Source: Paracoccaceae bacterium
GTDB taxonomy: Bacteria; Pseudomonadota; Alphaproteobacteria; Rhodobacterales; Rhodobacteraceae
Direction: 5' to 3'
NCBI GenBank assembly: GCA_016124615.1
Contig: WGNF01000013.1
Coordinates: 1 to 54,125, forward strand
Length of the DNA stretch: 54,125 bases
Below, piece by piece: positions 1-7,341 of the stretch. The translations under genes were made by a program, and so were the position numbers. Each line of letters opens with the position of its first letter. The first letter of the stretch is position 1. A model generated the notes under the pieces. The model did not search any database and was not told where the DNA came from. It was given only the letters and a program-made list of their open reading frames with translations.

Positions 1-1
1 G

Positions 2-595
2 GGCTACGAGGCGGTGGGCCGCCTGATCCACCCGCAGCCGGTCACGAACCTCGGTTGGCTGACGCTGGCGGGCCTGATCGGCTTTGCCGGGAACGAGGCG
101 GTGGCGCTGTTCCGCATCCGCGTCGGGCGCGAGATCAACTCGGCCGCGCTGATCGCCGATGGCTACCACGCCCGCACTGACGGCCTGACGAGCTTGGCCG
201 TGGTGGTGGGTGCGGCGGGCGTCTGGCTCGGTTTCCCGCTAGCTGATCCGTTGATCGGGCTTGCGATCACGGCGGCGATCCTCGGCATCGTCTGGCAATC
301 GGCGCGCTCGGTGCTGACGCGGATGCTGGACGGGGTGGAGCCGGGCCTGATCGACGAGATCGAGCATGCGGCCCAGCATGTGGCGGGGATCGAAGCCGTA
401 ACCGAGGCCCGCGCCCGTTGGCTTGGCCACAAGCTGCATGTCGAGGTGGCGATCGCGGTCGACGAGGGACTTCTGCTCACCGAGGCGCAGGAGATCGCCG
501 GAGAACTCGAACATGAGCTCTTTCATCACATCCCGGCGCTTTCGGTGGCGCAGGTGCGGTTTGGGCCGTCCGGGGGCGGGCGCAGCCACGCCTGA
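2..595 (+). CDS. Cation diffusion facilitator (CDF) transporter, 3' part
   Basis: C-terminal part of a CDF-family divalent metal efflux transporter of the inner membrane; the 5' end lies outside the window and the frame is open from base 2, before the GTG at 14. The visible part has the late transmembrane segments, including the metal-site motif ADGYHARTDG (an H and a D four residues apart in the fifth helix), and then the cytoplasmic ferredoxin-like dimerisation domain with EVAIAVDEGL. CDF proteins exchange cytoplasmic Zn, Fe, Mn or similar ions for protons; the substrate cannot be read from this fragment. Family assignment is firm. Confidence 0.85.
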   Translation, partial: GYEAVGRLIHPQPVTNLGWLTLAGLIGFAGNEAVALFRIRVGREINSAALIADGYHARTDGLTSLAVVVGAAGVWLGFPLADPLIGLAITAAILGIVWQSARSVLTRMLDGVEPGLIDEIEHAAQHVAGIEAVTEARARWLGHKLHVEVAIAVDEGLLLTEAQEIAGELEHELFHHIPALSVAQVRFGPSGGGRSHA

Positions 596-866
596 TGATG
601 CTCGAAGGGCAGAGGGTTGCAACGCAAACCTTCGGAAAGGATGCGGCGCAACTGCCGCGCTGCGCTGGGTCGCGACTGGTGCGGGAATGCCATTGGATCG
701 CGCGCGGGCCGCGTATGTACCCATAGATATCGATGCGAGTTCCGCGAGTCTCGACCGCCGACACCCGGCACCTTCGCTGTTCTGCGCCGGGTGAAGTCAT
801 GTATCCATTCCAGGACGTCAACTCACGGCACTGGAAAGGTAGCCGACCGCCTCACATGCCGCAAAA
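596..866. other. Intergenic stretch, nothing recognised
   Basis: No convincing reading frame lies between the CDF gene and the first MITE-like repeat. The overlapping short frames on both strands have no recognisable domain, and I see no strong terminator after the CDF stop codon. Confidence 0.5.
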
Positions 867-1042
867 TGCAAAAGGGCGCCAAAGCGTGACCCCGCACAGA
901 ATCAAAGCAACCAATTGAAAATTATTGCAAAATGGGGTCGTGATCGGAGCCGATCATGACCTGAGTTGGCGATGCATTTCGCCCACTCTATCAAAGGTAT
1001 GTCTGGATATCTGAGGGGGCCACGCCTCGGCGACTATTCACA
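867..1042. repeat. MITE-like element, copy 1
   Basis: About 176 bp related to the copy at 2021-2209. Its right end reads, in reverse complement, TGTGAATAGTCGC, matching the right end of copy 2. Its left end, ending GCGTGACCCCG, matches the left end of copy 2 at about 20 of 28 positions. An imperfect palindrome at 934-963 corresponds to the near-perfect one in copy 2. It has no coding capacity. The TG...CA ends suggest a degenerate non-autonomous insertion sequence; I cannot name the parent family with confidence. Confidence 0.6.
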
Positions 1043-1065
1043 CCAAGGATCTCCGAAATATCAAC

Positions 1066-1107
1066 CCGCTGTCCGAAGTGCTCACCGACGAGCACTTCGG
1101 ACAGCGG
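1066..1107. other. 18-bp perfect inverted repeat downstream of acvB fragment
   Basis: CCGCTGTCCGAAGTGCTC is followed after 6 bases by its exact reverse complement. It lies just 3' of the minus-strand acvB-like gene. There is no T-run on either side, so a classical intrinsic terminator is uncertain; it could also be a recombination or protein-binding site. Confidence 0.6.
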
Positions 1108-1115
1108 CTCCGGCG

Positions 1116-2006
1116 TCAGGGCACAGCATGGAAAGGCGCCAAAACCGCGGGCCCAAGCTGGGTAGAGGTAGAAGCTTGCACAAACTTAGTCTGTCCCCGG
1201 TCGATCGTTTGAGGCGCGGCCAAGGGAGCCTGGTTGATGCGCTCGGCGTAAGCGGCGAGAATGGCCCTCTCAACTTTGCGATACTCGCCGCCGAAATGGT
1301 GCCCACCTCTGGTTATGAAGATACTTGCGCCCAATTTTTCCAGCGCGGCGCAGGCGGCATTGTCAACCTCAAGGCCATTGACGCACTGGATTATTGATCC
1401 TGGCATTCGTGCGGCGGCGGGTAGGGTTGGGGTCGCGTCGCTACCGTGCGACCCTAGCCAGCCCGACACGGTAATCTGCCAATCCGCGTTGCTTGCCAGA
1501 CCAAGGAGGCTGACCAAACGGACGTGATTGCGCTCTACCTGTGGCAACTCCAGGTAGGTTGCCGGCAGGACGTCCGCGCCGAAAGAATAACCGATAAGGA
1601 TCACGTTGTTGACCGACCAACTTGCGCGGTACTTCCGGATCAGGGTCGCCAGATCCCTTGCCGTTTGCTGCGGCGTGCGCGGGGACCAGAAATATCGCAA
1701 AGAGTCGATTCCAACCACCGGCACACCATCGGCCTGCATCAGTTTTCCAATGGAAGAGTCGATATCGCGCCAGCCCCCATCGCCGGAGAGAATGATAGCG
1801 ATCGCATCGTGTTTTGGAGCGGTGTTAAGGACTGTCACCGGCAGCGCGTCCTTCACGCTTTGGGCCGATTCGACTCTTCGCTCGATCATGGCTGTCATCG
1901 CGTCGGCCGTCGGCACAGTATCCCGAATGAGGGTTACATCGGACGAACCTTCTTGCAGCGACACAATCCGCTGGTGGATATCGCCTGCCACGTTTGGACT
2001 GAGCAA
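1116..2006 (-). pseudogene. acvB/virJ-like gene, 5'-truncated
   Basis: Encodes 296 residues from a TTG at 2006. Motifs SGDGGW, VVGIDSLRYFW and LIGYSFGADVLP are typical of the AcvB/VirJ family, periplasmic alpha/beta-hydrolase-like proteins (AcvB of Agrobacterium acts on aminoacyl-phosphatidylglycerol). The start lacks a signal peptide and falls within the family's middle linker, and the frame runs upstream only to the edge of the MITE-like element at 2021, which brings a stop. I infer that the insertion removed the N-terminal domain and signal peptide. The last 25 or so residues (APLAAPQTIDRG onward) look non-native. Probably non-functional in the periplasm, unless a fragment is still made in the cytoplasm. 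Confidence 0.7.
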
Positions 2007-2020
2007 TACCGAAATGGGAT

Positions 2021-2209
2021 TGTGAATAGGCGCTCAACTGTGACCCCGAGGCAGCTCGAAGCTACCCGTTGAGACTGTTTACTAAATTCGGCTTTGGCCG
2101 GGGTCATGATCGGGGCCGATCATGACCCCGGCTGGTGATGGATTTTGGCCACTATATCAAGAGTTTGTGCAGGCGCCTGATGGGGGTCACGCTTCGGCGC
2201 CTATTCACA
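2021..2209. repeat. MITE-like element, copy 2
   Basis: A 189-bp element with perfect 13-bp outer terminal inverted repeats TGTGAATAGGCGC (2021-2033 and 2197-2209). The similarity continues inward to GTGACCCC on both sides. Internally it holds a 30-bp palindrome at 2100-2129 with arms GGGGTCATGATCGG and a 2-base spacer. It shares roughly three-quarters identity with copy 1 over the right-hand 115 bp. It sits at the broken 5' end of the acvB-like gene. No clear target duplication is visible. Confidence 0.7.
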
Positions 2210-2304
2210 GATAGGAGCGGGGCATGCGAATCCTCCCTTGAGCAAGACATTGTTTTTGCTCAAAAGTCGCACTTCAATCTTGAATCCACCCCCTAGAGTT
2301 GAGG

Positions 2305-2332
2305 TAGTCGCATAACATATCTTATGGCTTAG
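2305..2332 (+). other. attL: attL: dif-like XerC/XerD recombination site
   Basis: The 28-bp site reads as a XerC arm TAGTCGCATAA, a 6-bp centre CATATC and a XerD arm TTATGGCTTAG. The inner parts of both arms, CGCATAA and TTATG, are the same as in E. coli dif (known consensus). The 18-bp core is repeated exactly at 12214-12231, where the outer arms differ, as expected for hybrid attL and attR after integration. The XerC arm here should come from the replicon and the XerD arm from the phage. Confidence 0.8.
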
Positions 2333-2366
2333 CTGACCGGCCCAAACTTCCGGGTTTGTTCCCCCT

Positions 2367-2391
2367 CCCCGCCAGACTTGCGGGGCCTTTT
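2367..2391 (+). terminator. Weak terminator-like hairpin
   Basis: CCCCGC (2367-2372) pairs with GCGGGG (2380-2385), followed after two bases by TTTT. The stem is short. It lies just inside the provirus between attL and the first gene, where it could insulate phage transcription from the replicon. Confidence 0.35.
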
Positions 2392-2585
2392 ACCACAAAA
2401 ACGCGGCAAGTAGGCAGGGAAGGGGTGGTCTCATCCGCGTGTGAGACGCGGAGACGAGGCCAAGAATAGCAACGCTAACGCCTAATTGCAATGGGTATCC
2501 CCTCCGGCTGCGGCGGCCTGAGCGGATCAGCGCGGGGATGCGACCGGGCTGGCTGTTGCACCGCCGCAGACCAAGGGGAAACCCG

Positions 2586-2948
2586 ATGAAATCCACCAAA
2601 GTCGGCGAAATGATGCGCTTGGAAGGCTTCGCGCCGGGATCGTTCTATTTCGAGGGTCGCACCTCGCTCAACGGCCTCTCATTCTTCACGGCCAACCGCT
2701 CTTCCTCGAAACAGTCCCATCTATTCCGCCGCTTCCTCGTCTCGTCAAAGGGGAGGGGAAAGGAAATCGGCTGGTTGCATGAGGCCGGTCTCGACGCGGA
2801 CGGCAACCAGTTGCTGCACCTGATCCTGAACCCCGGCAGCGGGGCGGTGTTTCTGGTCGCGGTTGAGATACAGCCCAGCCTCTTCGCGCTGCACCGCGAC
2901 CCGGCCGATCAGGAACACCTTGCGGCCTATGGCGAGGATGCGGCCTAG
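2586..2948 (+). CDS. Hypothetical provirus protein, 120 aa
   Basis: First gene of the provirus. The ATG at 2586 is preceded by AAGGGGAA at good spacing; an upstream in-frame ATG at 2538 lacks such a site. The protein is soluble, with no signal peptide or membrane segment, and mixed alpha/beta in appearance (EGFAPGSFYFEGRTSL near the start, LLHLILNPGSGAVFLVAVEI later). I do not recognise the family. It ends just before the replication gene and is probably co-transcribed with it, so an accessory role in replication or early takeover is plausible but unproven. Confidence 0.7.
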   Translation: MKSTKVGEMMRLEGFAPGSFYFEGRTSLNGLSFFTANRSSSKQSHLFRRFLVSSKGRGKEIGWLHEAGLDADGNQLLHLILNPGSGAVFLVAVEIQPSLFALHRDPADQEHLAAYGEDAA

Positions 2949-2958
2949 GGCGGGCGTC

Positions 2959-3522
2959 ATGGCATCCGAAACCTACCGCAGACAACGGCATGTCGGGGCC
3001 GTTGTCGCCGGATCGGGCACCCGACACTCGACACGGCTTGTCTTGGAAATCCTCTGCCGCCTGTCCGAGTTCGACCGGCCCGAGGTGACCACCACCAAGC
3101 CGCAGCTGGTCGAAGAAAGCGGCCTCTATCGCGATACGGTCTATGCCGCCATTCGGGAATTGCGAGAGGCCGGGATCATCCTGCCGGTGCGCAACGCCAA
3201 GGGCGGCCGGGGCAACGCGGTGACCTACAGACTGCTGGCACGGGGGGCAGAGCTTACACCCTCGACCACCACCGCCGATCCGGCCCCGGCGGGCCTCTGG
3301 GACAGCGTGAGCCGGGGCTACAAGGCGGCGCAACCGGCGCTCTGGCGCGCATGGGTGGCAAAGCTGGCCTGTGCCTCGGACACCGGCGGGGCGCTCTCCC
3401 TAACCGCGCCCACCGCCTTCGCCGCCGAATACTGCCGCACCCATCTTGCGGCGCCGCTCCTCGAACTGGCGCGCGGCGCTGATCCCTCCATCCGGCGGAT
3501 CGACTTCGCCGCAGCGAACTAG
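2959..3522 (+). CDS. Replication initiator-like protein: winged helix plus DnaA-domain-I-like C-terminus
   Basis: A 187-residue protein. Residues about 20-85 form a winged-helix DNA-binding region (PQLVEESGLYRDTVYAAIRE, then GIILPV and a wing). Residues about 115-187 resemble the N-terminal domain of DnaA: a Trp-rich helix ALWRAWVAKLA, then LSLTAPTAFAAEYC. The same C-terminal pattern occurs in the plasmid initiator at 48678-49406 (AAPTRFAAQYV). An iteron array follows within 400 bp. I infer that it binds the iterons and recruits host replication factors such as the helicase. The start could also be the ATG at 2938, overlapping the previous stop. No rolling-circle motifs are seen, unlike PM2. 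Confidence 0.65.
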   Translation: MASETYRRQRHVGAVVAGSGTRHSTRLVLEILCRLSEFDRPEVTTTKPQLVEESGLYRDTVYAAIRELREAGIILPVRNAKGGRGNAVTYRLLARGAELTPSTTTADPAPAGLWDSVSRGYKAAQPALWRAWVAKLACASDTGGALSLTAPTAFAAEYCRTHLAAPLLELARGADPSIRRIDFAAAN

Positions 3523-3530
3523 GAGCCACC

Positions 3531-3812
3531 ATGAAACCGAAACAGAACAGCCGCACCCGACGCAGCGCCGAAGGGGCCTATCTGCGGCAATGGCGGATCG
3601 CCTGTGGGCTGACACAAATCGCCCTGGGCGAGCGGATCGGCCGCCCGCAATCGGCCATCAACAACTACGAATGCGGCCGCGCCATGCCGCCGCTGCCCGC
3701 GCTGGTGAAGCTGGCGGAGGTGCTTGGCTTCGATCCGTCCGACTATCTGGAAGAGCGGCACAAGGACTTGCTCGCGGCACTGGATTCGCAGGCCCACCGC
3801 GGCGTGGCCTGA
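3531..3812 (+). CDS. XRE-type helix-turn-helix regulator
   Basis: A 93-residue Cro/CI-type DNA-binding protein: LRQWRIACGLTQIALGERIG, then RPQSAINNYECGRAMPPLPALVKLAEVLG, a complete five-helix domain. There is no C-terminal dimerisation or protease domain, so it resembles Cro or a plasmid copy-control repressor more than a full CI. A strong site, AGGAGCCACC, precedes the ATG, 8 bp after the replication gene, and a terminator follows. Likely controls provirus gene expression or iteron-dependent replication. The palindrome at 4280-4302 is one possible operator. Confidence 0.85.
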   Translation: MKPKQNSRTRRSAEGAYLRQWRIACGLTQIALGERIGRPQSAINNYECGRAMPPLPALVKLAEVLGFDPSDYLEERHKDLLAALDSQAHRGVA

Positions 3813-3837
3813 CCCACAGCGCGGCGCATCTGTCAAG

Positions 3838-3866
3838 CCCCCGGCGCCCCTGCCGGGGGGTTTTTT
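3838..3866 (+). terminator. Intrinsic terminator after replication/repressor operon
   Basis: Stem CCCCCGGC (3838-3845) pairs with GCCGGGGG (3852-3859) across a 6-base loop and runs into TTTTTT. It separates the rep-XRE transcript from the iteron region. Confidence 0.9.
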
Positions 3867-3874
3867 GTGCCCGA

Positions 3875-3964
3875 TAAAGGGGGGTGAATTTCCAGCATGT
3901 GCAGAATAAAGGGGGGTGAATTTCCGTCTAAAGGGGGGTGAATTTCCGTCTAAAGGGGGGTGAA
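3875..3964 (+). repeat. Iteron array, candidate phage replication origin
   Basis: Four direct copies of TAAAGGGGGGTGAATTTCC start at 3875, 3907, 3929 and 3951 (the last ends after TGAA). Copies 2-4 are spaced exactly 22 bp, about two helical turns; copy 1 is spaced 32 bp, about three turns. Phase-preserving spacing is typical of iterons bound by a replication initiator, and the initiator-like gene lies just upstream. Confidence 0.85.
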
Positions 3965-4328
3965 TAAACCCCCCCCTACCTCTGTATCCTCAGATCCCTT
4001 AGGAAGCGGCGCCGCGCGCACCGGGCCTTGCGGCCCTGCGCGGCAACCCAAGGCACCCGGCCGGGGCGGCGGGTTGACCGGCGGCCGGGCTGGAAACAGG
4101 GCTGAGAATGACAGAAGGGCGAAGCGGCGGCGCGGGGCCGTGGCGCCGCCAGAACGGGGGCAGGGCTGGCAAGGCGGGGTTTCCGGCGGCCGATGCTCCG
4201 AAACCCCGGCATGGGGCTTCCACGGGCAAAAATCGGGGGTTCCCTGCAATGCGCGAAACCGGGGCTGGACCGATTCCGGGTAATGTGATGTGATAACATT
4301 ACTCGAAACCCTTCCAAGGAACCCTCCC
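3965..4328. promoter_or_regulatory. GC-rich leader region with an operator-like inverted repeat
   Basis: 364 bp without a convincing gene between the iterons and the next operon. A palindrome, GTAATGT (4280-4286), 9 bases, ACATTAC (4296-4302), is the only AT-rich part and lies just upstream of the gene at 4329; a repressor site over the promoter of the late operon is the natural reading. The rest is GC-rich with local hairpin potential and could be part of the origin. A proline/glycine-rich frame across it (3960-4283) looks spurious. Confidence 0.45.
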
Positions 4329-4631
4329 ATGAAACGTCTGCTGACCTCCACCGCGTTGCCGCTGATCGCCTTCGCGCCCGAAGATGGAACCGGCGCCGGG
4401 GCGCCGCCGCGCACCGGCTTCGGCTTTCCCTTCGCACCGCCTGCCGCGCCGCCCGCTGGTCCGGCCGCGCCGGTGACCTCGGAACTGGTAGCGGCCGTCG
4501 AAGCCCTGAAAGCCAAGCTCGGCGTGATCAAATGGCCTGAGTTCGTGCCCGCGATCCGCGAGGTGAAGGCATGGGCCGAAGACGTGGTGAACCTGCTCGA
4601 CCGGATCATCGTGGAGCTTGAGGCGAAATGA
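4329..4631 (+). CDS. Hypothetical provirus protein, 100 aa
   Basis: Starts at the ATG at 4329 behind CAAGGAACC. The N-terminus (MKRLLTSTALPLIAFAP) is hydrophobic and weakly signal-like. A low-complexity Pro/Ala/Gly stretch follows, then a C-terminal amphipathic helical region of about 50 residues (VAAVEALKAKLG to IIVELEAK). It overlaps the next gene by ATGA, so the two are translationally coupled. First gene of the long rightward operon. Unknown function; a helical virion or assembly component is possible. Confidence 0.65.
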   Translation: MKRLLTSTALPLIAFAPEDGTGAGAPPRTGFGFPFAPPAAPPAGPAAPVTSELVAAVEALKAKLGVIKWPEFVPAIREVKAWAEDVVNLLDRIIVELEAK

Positions 4632-4939
4632 GCGAGGAGGCCAGAAAGGGCGGGCGGCCACCGGCGCCGCCGTTCGACTGGCGCGCGCCGCCGGGCACCA
4701 CGGTTTGCATCGTCAAGTGCCCGGCCTGCGGCCTCTCCATAGCAATGCGACCGTCCGACAAAGGGCGGCTTTCGGGCATCTGCCCCCATGCCTACGGCGA
4801 CCAGCTCGAACCCTGCAACAGCAAGGTCTTCTTCGGCGCCCCGAAGAGCCGCGACCTGACCGCCAAATGGCGCGCCGCCCATGATCCCCAAGACAAGGAA
4901 CCCCCGACCGATGGCAAACGCTCGTTCCTCGGCTATTGA
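4628..4939 (+). CDS. Small zinc-ribbon-like provirus protein
   Basis: A 103-residue protein with a CPAC pair (VKCPACGLSIAM) and, about 25 residues later, ICPHAYGDQLEPC, giving four cysteines plus a histidine that could bind one zinc ion. The N-terminus is short and basic/proline-rich, and there are no membrane segments. It is coupled to its upstream neighbour (ATGA overlap) and overlaps the start of its downstream neighbour. Zinc ribbons in small phage proteins usually bind nucleic acid or protein partners; the exact role here is unknown. Confidence 0.7.
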   Translation: MSEEARKGGRPPAPPFDWRAPPGTTVCIVKCPACGLSIAMRPSDKGRLSGICPHAYGDQLEPCNSKVFFGAPKSRDLTAKWRAAHDPQDKEPPTDGKRSFLGY

Positions 4940-5423
4940 CGAAACCTCGCATGACGACCGGCAGCCGCATGACGACGCGCCGCAGGTCGATTTCACGATG
5001 GCGCAGGTCGGGGCCGAAGAGGATAGCACCCGCGTCCAGCGCCTGCATCTTGAGGCCAGCGACGACGACGCGGCGCAGTTCGACGAAGAGGGCTCCGACC
5101 TCGGCGGCGACCGCATCGACCGCGCCACCTTCTGCGAAATGTTCTGCGACGGCTGGTCGGTGCCGGGCATGGTGCGGCCGATCTATGCGCCGCTGGCGCT
5201 GACCGCAGAGCGGCGCCCGGCCGGGATGACCACCGGCGGCGTGATCTTCGATTACATCGCGCCACGCTATCCGTGGCTGATCCCGCCGAAGTCGGCGCTC
5301 TCGGTCGAACTCTTCATCGCGCTGGCCTTCTGCAAGGGCCAGTTCGAGACGTTCCAGACGATCCGGGCGGAGGAAGCGGAGGCGCGGCGCCGGGCGCGTG
5401 AGGCAGCCTATGACGCGAGCTGA
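4911..5423 (+). CDS. Hypothetical provirus protein with acidic N-terminus, 170 aa
   Basis: The N-terminal 70 residues are rich in Asp and Glu (DETSHDDRQPHDDAP, LEASDDDAAQFDEEGSDLGG) and probably disordered. The C-terminal half looks folded, with GVIFDYIAPRYPWLIPPKSA and SVELFIALAFCKGQFETFQT, and ends in a charged helix. The start at 4911 lies within the end of the zinc-ribbon gene, and the stop overlaps the ATPase start at 5410. Its position directly before the packaging ATPase suggests an assembly or packaging partner; that is inference. Confidence 0.7.
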   Translation: MANARSSAIDETSHDDRQPHDDAPQVDFTMAQVGAEEDSTRVQRLHLEASDDDAAQFDEEGSDLGGDRIDRATFCEMFCDGWSVPGMVRPIYAPLALTAERRPAGMTTGGVIFDYIAPRYPWLIPPKSALSVELFIALAFCKGQFETFQTIRAEEAEARRRAREAAYDAS

Positions 5424-6087
5424 TGCGGGGCGGGCGCAGGAGGGCGAACGCATCGGGGTGTGGGGCGCGTCCGGCTCGGGCAAATCCGCCTGGACGAAAC
5501 GCCGCCTTGCGGGGCTCGGCCGGGTTGCGGTGTTCGATCCGCAGGACGAATACCGCCGCGACGGCTTCGCCCGCTTCGACCTCGCCTCGGTCGCCAAAAT
5601 GGAACGCCATATCCTCGCCCATTGGCGCGATTTCCGGGTTTGCTTCGTGCCGCCCGCCGGGGCGGAACCCGACGCCCTGTCGGCGCTGGCGTGGTATCTG
5701 GTCGGGGTCCAGGACGCGGCGGCCGATCAGGGCAAGGCGTTCCCCAAGATCACGCTGGTTGCGGAGGAATTGAACCTCGCCTTTCCAACCCATGGCGCCA
5801 ACAAGTGTCGCGGCTTTGCCGAAGTTTGTTCGCGCGGCCGGGCCCGCCACATCGAAGTCATCGGCGTCTCGCAGCGGGTGGCGGAGGTGGCGGGCAGATT
5901 CCGCGACAACCTGACCGAACATGTCGTCTTCCGGCAGGCGGACGAGGTGGGCGCCCGCCGCGCGGCGGCGAATGCCCGGCTTGACTGGCGCGCGGTCATG
6001 GACCTGCCACGGCTGGAATACTTCCATGCAAGCCCGGCCGGGACGGCGCGCAAAAAAGTTGAACTTTCTCGCAAATCCTTAACGTAA
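5410..6087 (+). CDS. Genome-packaging ATPase, FtsK/HerA-like (PRD1 P9 / PM2 P9 type)
   Basis: A 225-residue P-loop ATPase. Walker A is GASGSGKS (about residues 19-26), Walker B ITLVAEE (about 114-120), and a later GVSQR matches the position of the conserved polar residues of HerA/FtsK packaging ATPases. VFDPQDEY after the first strand is also typical. The protein is the short single-domain form used by tailless membrane phages, without the nuclease domain of a terminase. It should pump DNA into the procapsid at a special vertex. It lies two small genes upstream of the capsid gene, supporting the double-jelly-roll phage assignment. Confidence 0.85.
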   Translation: MTRADAGRAQEGERIGVWGASGSGKSAWTKRRLAGLGRVAVFDPQDEYRRDGFARFDLASVAKMERHILAHWRDFRVCFVPPAGAEPDALSALAWYLVGVQDAAADQGKAFPKITLVAEELNLAFPTHGANKCRGFAEVCSRGRARHIEVIGVSQRVAEVAGRFRDNLTEHVVFRQADEVGARRAAANARLDWRAVMDLPRLEYFHASPAGTARKKVELSRKSLT

Positions 6088-6163
6088 AACAAGGAACTCT
6101 TGCCTTGTTTTACAAGGAACAGGCCGGTTTTGCGGGCTTAAACTGTGCTGCTAGGGCTGGCCC

Positions 6164-6289
6164 ATGAGCACAGATTTTGCCCGCCAAGTCCTGATCGCCG
6201 TGATTGCCGCCGTCATCGTTGAGCGGCTCACGGCGAAGGTTTCGGGCGCGTCTTCGACCCCCCCCCAACCTCAAGGAATTTGGGCCTGA
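6164..6289 (+). CDS. Tiny membrane protein, 41 aa
   Basis: Encodes MSTDFARQVLIAVIAAVIVE followed by a polar Pro/Ser tail. One transmembrane helix of about 17 residues starts near residue 8. The stop at 6287-6289 is followed two bases later by the next gene's ATG. Small single-span proteins of this kind line the internal membrane of PM2-like virions; that role is inferred from context. The frame is supported by its tight packing between the ATPase and the next gene. Confidence 0.6.
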   Translation: MSTDFARQVLIAVIAAVIVERLTAKVSGASSTPPQPQGIWA

Positions 6290-6291
6290 CC

Positions 6292-6417
6292 ATGAAGAAA
6301 CTCCCCATCGAACAAGTCCTCATCGTGTCGGCCGGTGTGCTGATCGCGGGTTACCTGCTGAACATGCTGCGCGGCAACAGCCTCGCCGACAGTTCGCGCA
6401 GCGGCTTCACGTCCTGA
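6292..6417 (+). CDS. Tiny membrane protein, 41 aa
   Basis: Encodes a 41-residue protein starting MKKLPIEQVLIVSAGVLIAG with one transmembrane helix (about residues 8-25) and a polar, serine-rich C-terminus. The two tiny genes are the same length and lie two bases apart immediately before the major capsid gene. A structural protein of the viral inner membrane is likely; no homologue is recognised. Confidence 0.6.
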   Translation: MKKLPIEQVLIVSAGVLIAGYLLNMLRGNSLADSSRSGFTS

Positions 6418-6467
6418 TCCTTCCGCCTTCGGCCTGATCTTCCCCCCTCCAACGCAGGACGTGAGCC

Positions 6468-7274
6468 ATGCAGATTTACACCAAAATGCCGACCCCCGGC
6501 AGCATCGGCGCGGGGCAGACGGCCTCCACCAAGCTGATCCTCGGCTACACCCACAACCGGATCGACATTCGCTGCAATGCGCAGATTGCGGCGGCGCCGA
6601 AGGATCTGGCGGCGGCCGACTGGACCACGGTCTTCGGCGACATTCGCATCATCGTCAATGGCCAGACCAAGATCGAAATCGCGGCCAAGGATGCGGTCGC
6701 GCGGGCGCAGTTCTTCGGCTACGTCCTGCAAAACGGCACCCTGCCGATTGACCTGACCATGCCGTTCCTGAAGCTGCCCGGCGATGCGCAGGTATCGGGC
6801 TACGGCACCACCGGCGTTGCGACGATGATCATCGAAATGGACATCAACGCGGGCCAGACGGTGAACAGCCTTGAGGTCTACAGCCTGCAAACCGGGCCGT
6901 CGAACTGGGGCCATCATCTGGAAATCCAGCGGTTCTCGCAGAATATCGGCGTGGTCGGCAAGGTGGAGATCGCCGACTTGCCCAAGACGGCGGGTTTGGT
7001 GATGACCGCGTTCCACTTCACTACCGCAAACATTTCCGCGATGGACGTGCTCTCCAACCAGTTGCCGCTGTTGCAAACCGACGCCTCGACGCGGGCCAAT
7101 GCGCTGATGTGCGCAGGTCGGATCGCACAGGCGGGCTATACCTCGTGGGATTTCCTCGACCGCAACATGGTTGCGGATTCGGTGGCGATGCAGGTGCAGG
7201 ATTTCCGTGTCCGGCCGACCTTCACGGCCGCCGGGAACTTCTACCTGATTACCGAAGGTATCGCGTCGTTCTGA
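6468..7274 (+). CDS. Major capsid protein, double-jelly-roll type (PM2 P2-like)
   Basis: A 268-residue beta-rich protein with no signal peptide or membrane segment, practically the same length as PM2 P2 (269, known). The pattern fits a double jelly roll: a first half with alternating hydrophobic strands (DIRIIVNGQTKIEIAAK, TLPIDLTMPFLKLPG), a short linker, then a second half (VATMIIEMDINAGQTVN, GLVMTAFHFTTANISAMD, FRVRPTFTAAGNFYLITEG). The upstream packaging ATPase and downstream membrane-protein cluster agree. The ATG follows GGACGTGAGCC. It would form pseudo-hexameric trimers around the internal membrane. A structure prediction would settle the fold. Confidence 0.7.
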   Translation: MQIYTKMPTPGSIGAGQTASTKLILGYTHNRIDIRCNAQIAAAPKDLAAADWTTVFGDIRIIVNGQTKIEIAAKDAVARAQFFGYVLQNGTLPIDLTMPFLKLPGDAQVSGYGTTGVATMIIEMDINAGQTVNSLEVYSLQTGPSNWGHHLEIQRFSQNIGVVGKVEIADLPKTAGLVMTAFHFTTANISAMDVLSNQLPLLQTDASTRANALMCAGRIAQAGYTSWDFLDRNMVADSVAMQVQDFRVRPTFTAAGNFYLITEGIASF

Positions 7275-7341
7275 CACATCGGGGGGGCACCGCCCCCCCC
7301 GGTCCCTTGGGGCTGCGGCCCCTGACCTTTGAGGGGTTCCC

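Noticed and set aside
3875..3964. CRISPR array
   Set aside because: Repeats are 19-22 bp with 3-bp spacing and no variable spacers; these are iterons. No cas genes are present.
3960..4283. Proline/glycine-rich frame after the iterons
   Set aside because: Starts inside the last iteron, lacks a ribosome-binding site and looks like GC-rich noise.
7280..7300. G7/C7 hairpin after the capsid gene as a terminator
   Set aside because: No T-run follows and the next structural gene starts 40 bp on, so at most a pause or message-stability element.
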